Origin: Desulfocicer vacuolatum DSM 3385 | Lineage (GTDB): Bacteria > Desulfobacterota > Desulfobacteria > Desulfobacterales > Desulfobacteraceae | Assembly: GCF_900176365.1 (NCBI RefSeq) | Contig: NZ_FWXY01000005.1 | Coordinates: forward strand, 186,001 to 250,000 | DNA: 64,000 nt | Direction of reading: 5' to 3' | Shown: positions 16,817 through 24,976 of the stretch, piece after piece | Position numbering within the stretch: the stretch's first letter is position 1 | How the letters are laid out: every line of letters begins with the position of its first letter | The notes under the pieces: generated by a model | What the model saw: only the letters and a program-made list of their open reading frames with translations | What the model was told of the DNA's origin: nothing | Database searches by the model: none | Made by a program: the position numbers and the translations under genes

Positions 16817-18238
16817 ATGAAAAATACAGATAATGAATTACGACACAACTTGCAATCCCAGGATTTCGGTCTGATATTTGACGCCATCATGGCCCACTCC
16901 CGGGACGGTCTGTTTGTGGTGGACAGATCCGGTACCGTGGTCATGGTGAACCGGGCCACGGAAATGATGTTTGATTTTAAAGCGGCGGACATCCTGGGCA
17001 GAAATGTGAGAAATCTGGTGACAGAAGGCTTTTACAATCCCTCGGTTTCCCTTATTGTTATTCGGAAAAAAACAGCTGTTTCCCTCATCCAGACCACCCG
17101 GCACGGCAAAAAGATTTTATCCACAGGCATTCCCATATTTGATGATAAAAAAAACATTAAATATGTTCTGGTCAATGACAGAGACATCTCTTTAATCAAT
17201 TCCCTGGCAGAAAGCCTTTATCCTGAAGATCTCCAGGAGGATGGCTTTCACATGGATCTTTCCGATTTCGGCGTTGCCGCCACAGAGCTGCAGGGTCTTG
17301 TGATTAAAAGCCCGGCCATGGAAAAAGTGATTCGCACAGCAGTGCGGGCCGCCCGGTTTGACATTCCCCTGATCATCACCGGTGAATCAGGGGTGGGAAA
17401 AACCATGATCGTTAAATTGATTCATCAGCTTTCAGAACGAAGAAATCATCCCTTTGCTGATCTTAACTGCGGTGCCATCACTGAATCTCTCATTGAATCA
17501 GAATTGTTTGGCCACGAAAAAGGGGCATTCACAGGTGCATCCGCCGCCGGTAAAAAAGGGCTGTTTGAAATGGCTGACAAAGGTACCCTGTTTCTGGATG
17601 AAATTGGAGAAATTCCCCTGGCTGTCCAGGTAAAGCTTTTGAAGTTTCTTGAAAAAAAAGAGTTCATGCGGGTGGGCGGGACCCGGACCGTTTCCATAGA
17701 TACCCGGATTATTGCCGCCACCAACAGAGATCTTGAAGCCATGGTGTCCCAGGGCCGGTTCAGAAGCGATCTTTATTTCAGACTCAATGTGGTTCCCATT
17801 GAGATTCCCTCCCTGCGTGAACGAAAGGAGGAAATCCTTTCCCTGGCGCACTTTTTTCTGGAAAAGTTTAATAAAGAATTTAAAACTTATAAAGGCCTGT
17901 CCGCAGCTGCTGAAAATGTGCTCCAGGAGTACGCCTTCCCCGGCAATGTCCGGGAATTGGAAAATATCATGCAAAGATTGGTTGCCATGACCGAAGGAAA
18001 TACCATTCAGGTGAGGCACCTGCCTGATATGATGTCAGGAAAAGAAAAATCCGAATCAAAGACTGTTTCCAGCCCCAGGGATTACCAGGAAAAAATCAGT
18101 GATTTTGAAATTAAAATGATTATGGATGCCGTAAAAAAGTACGGCAGCCAGCGGAAAGCCGCCAAAGCCCTGGGAATCAGTCAGTCTACCCTCTCGCGCA
18201 AGCTTAAAAACACCACATCCCCCCATATTATTCATTGA
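16817..18238 (+). CDS. PAS-domain sigma-54-dependent transcriptional activator
   Basis: A 473-residue enhancer-binding protein without a receiver domain. An N-terminal PAS domain (HSRDGLFVVDRSGTVVMVNR, about residues 20-130) is followed by an AAA+ domain with Walker A GESGVGKT, the GAFTGA loop, Walker B TLFLDEIGEI, and a Fis-type helix-turn-helix at the C-terminus (RKAAKALGISQSTLSRKLKN). The PAS domain probably senses a cytoplasmic ligand or redox state. The gene sits directly upstream of a strong -24/-12 promoter with paired dyad sites serving the dimethylglycine-dehydrogenase-like gene, which is its most probable target. Start ATG at 16817. Compare the other sigma-54 activator at 10205, which has a receiver. 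Confidence 0.92.
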   Translation: MKNTDNELRHNLQSQDFGLIFDAIMAHSRDGLFVVDRSGTVVMVNRATEMMFDFKAADILGRNVRNLVTEGFYNPSVSLIVIRKKTAVSLIQTTRHGKKILSTGIPIFDDKKNIKYVLVNDRDISLINSLAESLYPEDLQEDGFHMDLSDFGVAATELQGLVIKSPAMEKVIRTAVRAARFDIPLIITGESGVGKTMIVKLIHQLSERRNHPFADLNCGAITESLIESELFGHEKGAFTGASAAGKKGLFEMADKGTLFLDEIGEIPLAVQVKLLKFLEKKEFMRVGGTRTVSIDTRIIAATNRDLEAMVSQGRFRSDLYFRLNVVPIEIPSLRERKEEILSLAHFFLEKFNKEFKTYKGLSAAAENVLQEYAFPGNVRELENIMQRLVAMTEGNTIQVRHLPDMMSGKEKSESKTVSSPRDYQEKISDFEIKMIMDAVKKYGSQRKAAKALGISQSTLSRKLKNTTSPHIIH

Positions 18239-18439
18239 GGGGTACCCTCCCCATCATTTCTCGCCTGTCACCAGAAACCTTTAATCATGCATGCTATAAA
18301 AAGTGACAGGGTCAATCATAAGCCGGATCACTATATGTGGGATAAAATTTATTAACTCGCAAGAGCTTGTAATTACAGGTATTATTTTTACCTCTAAAAT
18401 TTTATCATAAAATGACCGACGTTATGACTAAGCCCAAAG

Positions 18440-18489
18440 TGATGCATACAGACATCACTTTCATGAAAAATGATGCATGCGGACATCAT
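18440..18489 (+). promoter_or_regulatory. paired activator-binding sites (UAS) for the sigma-54 promoter
   Basis: TGATGCATACAGACATCA (18440-18457) and TGATGCATGCGGACATCA (18471-18488) differ at two positions. Each is a TGATG/CATCA dyad, and the two are 31 bases apart, about three helical turns. They lie about 220-265 bases upstream of the -24/-12 element, the usual arrangement for an enhancer-binding protein. In the remainder of 18239-18705 I see only AT-rich DNA. Confidence 0.75.
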
Positions 18490-18705
18490 ACCCATGCCCA
18501 TGAAATTATTTTAGCTTATTTTTACGCTATTAAAAACAAAGCAATCAATAATTAAAAAATAACGATCTCATCAACACATCCGATGCCACATACCCACAAA
18601 GCACTGTAATTAAATCAAAAAAACAGATCAATTTGTTTTTGAGGCAAACTGAACGGCAAATAAAACTCAGTATATCTAATTGTTTTTCATCAAAAGACAC
18701 CACAA

Positions 18706-18721
18706 TGGCATGTTGATTGCA
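18706..18721 (+). promoter_or_regulatory. sigma-54 (-24/-12) promoter of the dehydrogenase-etfBA genes
   Basis: TGGCATGTTGATTGCA matches the consensus TGGCAY-N5-TTGCA, with GG and GC ten bases apart. The dehydrogenase ATG is 88 bases downstream of its end. A sigma-54 activator gene and paired dyad sites lie upstream. Confidence 0.85.
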
Positions 18722-18808
18722 AATACAGATACTCAAAACAAGAAAATGTATTTGTTAAAATCATCTATAGTTTTCATTTTTACATACATAATTATCAGGA
18801 GATTTACC

Positions 18809-21259
18809 ATGTCAACAACATTACCTACCCATGCTCAAATCGTTATTATCGGTGGTGGAATTGTGGGCTGTAGCACGGCTTACCATCTTACGAAAAAAGG
18901 TTTTAAAGATATCGTTCTGCTGGAACGAAAAGAGCTGGGAGCCGGTACCACATTTGCCGCAGCTGGGCTTCTTGCTCAGTTGAGACAAAACCAGGAAATG
19001 ACCAACCTTGCCAAATATGCCGTGGAACTCTACTCCACCCTGGAACAGGAAACCGGAGTGAATACCGGGTTTGTGAAAACCGGTGCCATCGGTGTATGCC
19101 AGACCGAAGATCGTCGTCTGGAATGGCTCCGGGGATCTGCCATGGCCAAGGCCTTTGGCATTGACATGCATGAAATCAGCCTGAAAGAAGCAGAAGACAT
19201 GGTTCCCTGTATGAGCACCGAAGGTCTGGTATCAGCATTCTATCTTCCCAATGACGGTCAGGTGGACCCCATCAGTGCCACCCAGTCCCTGGCCAAGGGT
19301 GCCCGTAACGGCGGTGCCACCATCATTGAAAACTGCAAAGTCACTGATATTAAAACCAAAGACAAAACCATCACCGGGGTGAGCACCGAACTTGGTGACA
19401 TCTCCTGTGAATATGTGGTGAACTGTGCAGGCATGTGGGGACGGGACATTGGAAAAATTGTTAACGTAAGTATTCCCCTGCATCCGGCAGAGCATCTCCA
19501 TGCCATCACCACCCCCATTCCGGGATTGAAAAAACATTTCCCCACAGTTCGTGACTTTGACGGTGTGACCTACTTTAAAGAAGAGTCCGGCGGAATCCTG
19601 CTGGGTGGATTTGAAGTGGAAGCCAAACCCTGGGGTATGAAGGGCATTCCTGAAAACTGGAAATTTACTGAACTTCCCGAAGACTGGGATCAGCTTGAAG
19701 TATTCATGGAGTGTGGCTACGATCGTTTCCCGGCCCTGGAAGATGCCCAGATCAGACATCTCCAGATTTCAGCAGAAAGTTTTACTCCGGACAACGCCTT
19801 TATGATCGGTGAAGCCCCCGGTGTTAAAAACTTTTTTGTGGGATGCGGCATGAACTCCGTTGGTATTGCCGGATCTGCCGGTGTGGGTCGGGCCCTTTCC
19901 GAATGGATTGCCCAAGGATACCCCGAAGAGCAGCTGTGGCCCGTGGATGTGAGACGTTACTTCCCATGGCAGCAGAATAAAACCTATCTGCATGACCGTG
20001 TAAAAGAGTCTGTGGGTATCCTCTACGAACAACATTATCCCAACCGCCAGAGAGCCACTGCAAGACCGGTTATCTGTTCCCCTGTCCATGACAGACTCAA
20101 AGACAACGGGGCCTGCTTTTCCATGATCGCCGGTTGGGAAAGGGCGGACTGGTTTGCCCCCGAGGGTGTGGACGCGGTTCATAAATATGACTGGAGATCC
20201 CCCAACTGGCTTCCCTACCAGAAAGAAGAGCATTTGGCTGTGCGCCATGGCGTAGGTATGTATGAGCTCTCCTCCATGGGTAATATTCTGGTCCAGGGCC
20301 GGGATGCCATGTCTGTGCTTCAAAATATCTGCACCAATGACATTAATGTTCCCAAGGGCGGCGTGGTCTATACCCCGGTTGTCAATGAAAGGGGTGGATT
20401 TGAAACAGACATCACCGTTACCAGAACCGATGATGAAACTTTCTTTATTGTCACCGCAGCCGGTACAACTGTCCGGGATCTGGATTATATCCAGAGAAGA
20501 ATCCCCAAGGATGCCATCTGCACCGCCACTGACGTCACCCATGGCTATGCCATGCTGGCAATCATGGGACCCAAATCCCGGGATCTCATGCAGGCCCTGA
20601 CATCGGCAGATATGTCCAATGAAGCCTTTCCATTCAGCACAGCCCAGGAAATTGACATTGCCTACGCCAGATGTACCGCCGTTCGCATGTCCTATGTGGG
20701 CGAGCTTGGCTGGGAGCTTTACATTCCCTCTCATTTTACCCTGCCTGTGTTTGATGCCATCATGAAGGCCGGAAAGAAATTTGATCTGAAGCTTGTGGGT
20801 ATGCAGGCGGTGAACTCCCTTCGACTGGAAACAGGATACCGTCACTGGGAATCAGACATTACTCCTGATGACAATCCCTATGAGGCTGGCCTTGGCTTTG
20901 GTGTAAAACTTGACAAAGGCGACTTCATCGGTCGGGATGCCCTGGTAAAAATAAAGGAAGAGGGTATTGAACGAAAAATCGTCATGTTCACCCTGGATGA
21001 ATCTGATATCATGATTTACGGCAATGAGCCCATATACCGCGACGGTGTGTACATCAGCACCACCACATCAAGTGCCTATGGATTTGAGGTGGGAACAGCT
21101 GTGGCCATGGGTTATCTCAAGAATCCCGAAGGCGGCAAAATCACCAACGAATGGATTAAAGAGGGTAAATACGAAATCATGGTGGAAGGAAAAGCCCTTC
21201 CCGCCACTGTGGTTCTTGGCTCTCCCTATGATCCCAAAAATCTTAGAACCAAGATGTAA
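18809..21259 (+). CDS. dimethylglycine/sarcosine dehydrogenase-like flavoprotein (FAD-DAO plus GcvT domains)
   Basis: An 816-residue two-part enzyme. Residues 1-390 form a DAO-type FAD domain starting with IVIIGGGIVGCSTAYHL. After a linker, residues from about 440 form a GcvT-like folate-binding region (LAVRHGVGMYELSSMGNILV, LGFGVKLDKGDFIGRDAL). Relatives oxidise N-methyl groups of dimethylglycine or sarcosine, pass electrons to ETF and the one-carbon unit to tetrahydrofolate. Here etfB and etfA follow directly. The histidine that anchors FAD covalently in mammalian relatives (WHAAG) is replaced: this protein has FAAAG at residues 49-53. The ATG at 18809 has AGGAGA upstream; a 43-codon longer frame has no such site. 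Substrate could be dimethylglycine, sarcosine or an N-methyltaurine; the sequence alone does not decide. Confidence 0.88.
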   Translation: MSTTLPTHAQIVIIGGGIVGCSTAYHLTKKGFKDIVLLERKELGAGTTFAAAGLLAQLRQNQEMTNLAKYAVELYSTLEQETGVNTGFVKTGAIGVCQTEDRRLEWLRGSAMAKAFGIDMHEISLKEAEDMVPCMSTEGLVSAFYLPNDGQVDPISATQSLAKGARNGGATIIENCKVTDIKTKDKTITGVSTELGDISCEYVVNCAGMWGRDIGKIVNVSIPLHPAEHLHAITTPIPGLKKHFPTVRDFDGVTYFKEESGGILLGGFEVEAKPWGMKGIPENWKFTELPEDWDQLEVFMECGYDRFPALEDAQIRHLQISAESFTPDNAFMIGEAPGVKNFFVGCGMNSVGIAGSAGVGRALSEWIAQGYPEEQLWPVDVRRYFPWQQNKTYLHDRVKESVGILYEQHYPNRQRATARPVICSPVHDRLKDNGACFSMIAGWERADWFAPEGVDAVHKYDWRSPNWLPYQKEEHLAVRHGVGMYELSSMGNILVQGRDAMSVLQNICTNDINVPKGGVVYTPVVNERGGFETDITVTRTDDETFFIVTAAGTTVRDLDYIQRRIPKDAICTATDVTHGYAMLAIMGPKSRDLMQALTSADMSNEAFPFSTAQEIDIAYARCTAVRMSYVGELGWELYIPSHFTLPVFDAIMKAGKKFDLKLVGMQAVNSLRLETGYRHWESDITPDDNPYEAGLGFGVKLDKGDFIGRDALVKIKEEGIERKIVMFTLDESDIMIYGNEPIYRDGVYISTTTSSAYGFEVGTAVAMGYLKNPEGGKITNEWIKEGKYEIMVEGKALPATVVLGSPYDPKNLRTKM

Positions 21260-21262
21260 ATA

Positions 21263-21353
21263 AATGCTGTGGGCAAAAACCCTATTCTAAACCGGATTTG
21301 CCCACAATAAAGCTTGAAATACGCCTCTGAATTGCGGAGTATTTTATATAAAA
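21263..21353. repeat. repeat family B, copy 3
   Basis: GTGGGCAAAA...TTTGCCCACAA forms one hairpin, followed by a degenerate second module ending in AGTATTTTATATAAAA. It fills the gap between the dehydrogenase and etfB and ends about 25 bases before the etfB start. Confidence 0.75.
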
Positions 21354-21377
21354 AAAACAAAAAAGAGGAATCACGCT

Positions 21378-22181
21378 GTGAATATAGTTGTCCTGATGAA
21401 ACAGGTACCAGACACGGAAGCCCCGGTGGAAATCGCCGAGTCCAATGTCGCTATCGACACTGAAGATACAAAGTGGGCCATTAACCCCTACGATGAATTT
21501 TCCCTGGAAGAAGCCCTGCTCATTAAAGAAGCAAAGGGAGACAGCAAAGTAACCCTGGTCACCGTGGGACCTGACCATGTGGCTGAGGCCATCCGGGTTG
21601 CCTATGCCATGGGTGTTGATGAGGCCATTCACATCAATGATGAAATTGATGACGAAGTATACGGAGCCGTTGATCCCCACACCACAGCCGCCATCATTGC
21701 CGCAGCTTTAAAGGATGTTCCTTTTGATCTGATCATTGCCGGTCAGCGGGCCGTGGATGATGACAGTTATCTGGTACCAGCCCTGGTGGCAAACAAACTC
21801 AATCTGCCCATTATTTCTCTGGTTACCAAACAGGAAACCACTGACACTGAAATTAATTGTGTGCAATCCATTGACGGCGGTACTGCCGTTGTAAAAGCCG
21901 CTCTTCCGGCATTGATCACCACCCAGAAAGGTATTAATGAACCCCGCTATCCCAACTTCCGGGCCATCATGAAAGCCAAAAAGAAAAAGGTGGATGAAAG
22001 AGAGCTTGAAGACATTGGCCTTGATCCTGAAAACTTTGGTATCAATGGAGCAAAGGTTAAAATAAGATCCATGGAATTTCCTCCGGAACGGGGCCAGGGT
22101 AAAATTATTGAGGGAAGCTCACCGGCAGAAAAAGCAAAAATATTGGTGAATTTGCTCAAGGAAGAAGCCTCTGTAATCTAA
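21378..22181 (+). CDS. etfB: electron transfer flavoprotein beta subunit
   Basis: A 267-residue protein starting MNIVVLMKQVPDTEAPVEI, the typical EtfB opening. It contains the ETF signature region (VAEAIRVAYAMGVDEAIHI, IIAGQRAVDDDSYLVPALVA) and ends with the usual extended helix after MKAKKKKVDE. EtfB binds AMP or, in bifurcating versions, a second FAD, and pairs with EtfA. Start is GTG at 21378 after AGAGGAAT. Placed between the dehydrogenase and etfA, it most likely takes electrons from the dehydrogenase. Whether it is a bifurcating type was not determined. Confidence 0.95.
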   Translation: MNIVVLMKQVPDTEAPVEIAESNVAIDTEDTKWAINPYDEFSLEEALLIKEAKGDSKVTLVTVGPDHVAEAIRVAYAMGVDEAIHINDEIDDEVYGAVDPHTTAAIIAAALKDVPFDLIIAGQRAVDDDSYLVPALVANKLNLPIISLVTKQETTDTEINCVQSIDGGTAVVKAALPALITTQKGINEPRYPNFRAIMKAKKKKVDERELEDIGLDPENFGINGAKVKIRSMEFPPERGQGKIIEGSSPAEKAKILVNLLKEEASVI

Positions 22182-22245
22182 CATTTTCAAATCCTGTAGG
22201 TCTGGAAGACTTTTCGGATTTGCAAGTATAGGAGTATATATTATC

Positions 22246-23211
22246 ATGGCACAAGGTGTAATGGTTGTAGCTGAGCTGTTTAACGGCAGTTTTAAAAAAG
22301 TTTCTCTGGAGGCCCTCAGTAAGGGAAAAGCCCTTGCCGATTCATTGGGAGAATCCCTGGTGGCAGTTGTCATGGGAGCTGCTGTTTCAGAGCCTGCCAA
22401 AGAGCTGGCAAAATATGGTGCGGATCTCATTGTGGTGGCCCAGGACGCTGATCTTGAAGGTTATCGTCCCTGTCAACAACACAATGTACTTGTGGATATC
22501 ATTAATGACAAGGCACCGCGCATGGTTCTCTTTGGTGCCACCCGCCAGGGTAAAGAGTTGTCAGCCAATGTGTCTGCCACCCTGGATGTGGGCCTGGCCC
22601 AGGAGTGTCTGGATCTTTTTATTGAAGATCAAAAACTGGTGGCAAAACGTACCCTTTTCGGGGGTAAGATCATTGCCACAGTAGACATTGAAGGCGACAC
22701 CCAGCTTGCCACCATTCGTCCCAATGTATTTGAAATCACAGAAGCTACAGGGGCAGGAGTCGTTGAAGAATGTGCTGTAAATCTCGGAACCGTTAATGTA
22801 ACCCTTATTGAAGAAAAGGTTGAGGTTTCAAGTAAAATTGAACTCACCGAAGCTGATTACATTGTTTCCGGGGGGCGGGCCATGGACGGCCCGGATTTTT
22901 CCATCCTGGAAAATCTTGCTGCCACCCTTGGCGGGGCCGTGGGGGCCTCCCGAAATGCAGTGGATGCGGGCTGGCGTCCCCAGACAGATCAGGTGGGTCA
23001 GACCGGAAAGGTGGTTTCTCCCAAGCTGTACATTGCCTGCGGTATTTCCGGCGCCATGCAGCACATTGCCGGCATGAGCACATCGGATGTTATTGTGGCC
23101 ATTAACAATGATCCGGATGCGTTGATTTTCAAGACCTCTGACTACAGTATTGTTGATGATCTTTTTGACGTGGTGCCTGCCATCACAGAAGAGATTAAAA
23201 AACTGGCCTAA
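22246..23211 (+). CDS. etfA: electron transfer flavoprotein alpha subunit
   Basis: A 321-residue EtfA. The N-terminal half has the ETF fold; the C-terminal half carries the FAD-binding signature: [54 protein letters not shown] and [18 protein letters not shown]. It forms the heterodimer with EtfB and would pass electrons to a membrane quinone reductase or another acceptor not encoded here. The ATG has AGGAG upstream, 64 bases after etfB. A strong hairpin terminator follows, closing the transcript. Confidence 0.95.
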   Translation: MAQGVMVVAELFNGSFKKVSLEALSKGKALADSLGESLVAVVMGAAVSEPAKELAKYGADLIVVAQDADLEGYRPCQQHNVLVDIINDKAPRMVLFGATRQGKELSANVSATLDVGLAQECLDLFIEDQKLVAKRTLFGGKIIATVDIEGDTQLATIRPNVFEITEATGAGVVEECAVNLGTVNVTLIEEKVEVSSKIELTEADYIVSGGRAMDGPDFSILENLAATLGGAVGASRNAVDAGWRPQTDQVGQTGKVVSPKLYIACGISGAMQHIAGMSTSDVIVAINNDPDALIFKTSDYSIVDDLFDVVPAITEEIKKLA

Positions 23212-23220
23212 CTTAATCGC

Positions 23221-23258
23221 AACATGGGGCAAAAAAAATTTTTGTCCCATGTTTTTTT
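23221..23258 (+). terminator. hairpin terminator after etfA
   Basis: AACATGGG and CCCATGTT arms, extended by CAAAAA/TTTTTG, are followed by a T-run; it starts ten bases after the etfA stop codon. Confidence 0.85.
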
Positions 23259-23300
23259 ATCAGTATATTTGTTGTGTTCCACAGGGCATACCCGTTTAAG

Positions 23301-23369
23301 GAGTATATTTCAAGCTTTGTTGTGGGTGGAACCGGATCAAAATACGATTTGTCCGTGACAGTTATATTA
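23301..23369. repeat. repeat family B, copy 4
   Basis: GTTGTGGGTGGAACCGGATC and GATTTGTCCGTGACAGTTAT repeat the B sequence seen at 15447-15495. It touches the end of the convergent metallo-beta-lactamase-fold gene. Confidence 0.75.
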
Positions 23370-24125
23370 TGGTGAACTTGGCGGAATGCACTCCCCCCCG
23401 GCAAATTCAGGTTCATGCAATGGAATTAGAATATCTGCCATGTCCCGGATTTTCAGCATGATATCATAAGCATCAAAGGCATTTACCAAGGTTCCGGGAG
23501 GAATAACTTCCATCTCCATGGCCCGGATCTCTTTGGGGGGATGAAAATTCTCCTTGATTACACAAAATCCTGTGATAACGGCCTTTCCTTTATCCGTATC
23601 AATGGCAATGCTCATGCCGCCGTCGGTGTGAACCGGAGTATGAATACAGGCGATACCCGGCACCACCTCGGTGTCGCCGGTCATTACCTTGATTTGACCA
23701 TTTTCTTCCACATCCTCGATGTAATCCTCCAGATACCGAAAATCCAATGGATGGGGATCATGGATTCGCTTTAACTCTTTTTCATGGACATAAATGGCCG
23801 CATTAATGCATTTATAATCGTTTTCACAATGATCATTGTGAAGATGGGTGTGAATGATAATATCAATGGATTCAGGGGTGAGTCCAAATTGGGCAAGGCC
23901 TTCCTCAAATCTATAAATCTTTCCCCCTATTGCCTTTTCCCGCTCTTTGGATTGAATGGGGCTCATCTCCCCGGTATCCACCAGAATATTTTTATCCCCC
24001 CCTTTGATGTACCAGCCATAAATGGGAATGGTGTAAGACTCCCCTGCCCCGTGCTGATAGGTCATCATACTTTTATCAAACACCTTGGTGCCCAGTACAA
24101 TGGGATAAATGGTATAGGTTGTCAT
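23367..24125 (-). CDS. metallo-beta-lactamase-fold hydrolase (lactonase-like)
   Basis: A 252-residue metallohydrolase with the metal motif HTHLHNDHCEND. Further ligands are probably the His in CIHTPVHTDGG and the Asp in the following strand. The arrangement resembles the N-acyl-homoserine lactonase branch (IYGWYIKGGDKNILVDTG near the N-terminus), but many members hydrolyse other lactones or thioesters. The ATG at 24125 overlaps the stop codon of the upstream CGGC gene by four bases (ATGA), so the two are translationally coupled. The substrate is unknown. Confidence 0.8.
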   Translation of the reverse strand: MTTYTIYPIVLGTKVFDKSMMTYQHGAGESYTIPIYGWYIKGGDKNILVDTGEMSPIQSKEREKAIGGKIYRFEEGLAQFGLTPESIDIIIHTHLHNDHCENDYKCINAAIYVHEKELKRIHDPHPLDFRYLEDYIEDVEENGQIKVMTGDTEVVPGIACIHTPVHTDGGMSIAIDTDKGKAVITGFCVIKENFHPPKEIRAMEMEVIPPGTLVNAFDAYDIMLKIRDMADILIPLHEPEFAGGECIPPSSP

Positions 24126-24514
24126 GCCTGTTTCTCCCACACCCTGGGGGTGTAATTTTCCGGCAGATGGGCACTTCCTTTCACACAGCTCATACCGGTT
24201 TCCCGGTGAACTTTTTCAATGATGGCATCAATGTCCTCACAAAAACCGCCCTGGGCATCGTCCCATTTACCCTCTTTTTTGGCGGCAAAGGTGCAGGTTA
24301 CAAAATGTATGGCATCAACCCCTTTGGATTTTAAAATTTTTGCAAACCCCACCACATTATCCCCGGGACATCTACAGGTGAAAACCCCACCGGGCACAGA
24401 GGCATCCTCATACCGGGCAAATCCTTGTTTGTTACCAACCAGACACGTAAAACACCCGGTCAACGGGCAGCGATCTTCATTTTTTTCACAGCGGATAATG
24501 GCAATTTTTGTCAT
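24122..24514 (-). CDS. CGGC-domain protein
   Basis: A 130-residue cysteine-rich protein of the CGGC family, with cysteines in RCEKNEDRCPLTGCFTC, FTCRCPGDN, VTCTFAA and GGFCED. The family is thought to bind metal or an iron-sulfur cluster; no reaction is established. Start ATG at 24514 after AGGGAAA. It is coupled to the downstream metallo-hydrolase gene. Both are divergent from iorA, with 462 bases between. Confidence 0.75.
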   Translation of the reverse strand: MTKIAIIRCEKNEDRCPLTGCFTCLVGNKQGFARYEDASVPGGVFTCRCPGDNVVGFAKILKSKGVDAIHFVTCTFAAKKEGKWDDAQGGFCEDIDAIIEKVHRETGMSCVKGSAHLPENYTPRVWEKQA

Positions 24515-24976
24515 GAAATTTCCCTAATGATTATTTAATTAATATTATGATATCCATGGATTATCGCAGTTAATTCAAATTTATTTCCCCCTTCTTGGCT
24601 TGCCCATATTACAATGAATATTGAGCATATGTCAATAAGTTGAACCTAATATTTCCATGGGCGTATGGAGATCAGTAGCCCAGTAATTTATAGAGTCGCT
24701 CTCTGCGCCAAAGAAACTAACACCATAATTGACATGCCTAAAACGATTACATATAGTTTAAATTTATTGCTGTGTCGGATTTAAACAACGCAAAAAAAGC
24801 TTGAAAAAAAATTCATTTGCTGTAGGTATCTCCACAGAGAAACACTTTTCAGAAGAGAGATACCATGGCAGAAGCATTAATTCCATTTTTATGCAAACCA
24901 TGGCGGTCACCTCTCTTTTGTTGAACATATTGAGCTTGAGAATAAAATTCAGGCATTTTGAAACAAGGAGACTTAC
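24515..24976. other. divergent intergenic region with an inverted repeat
   Basis: GGTATCTC (24824-24831) and GAGATACC (24857-24864) form an 8-bp inverted repeat, 113 bases upstream of iorA. It may be an operator. I see no convincing promoter consensus or coding frame in the rest. Confidence 0.35.

Noticed and set aside
19769-20845. A 358-residue minus-strand frame within the dehydrogenase gene
   Set aside because: Antisense shadow of a well-supported gene; Gly/His-rich with no family pattern.
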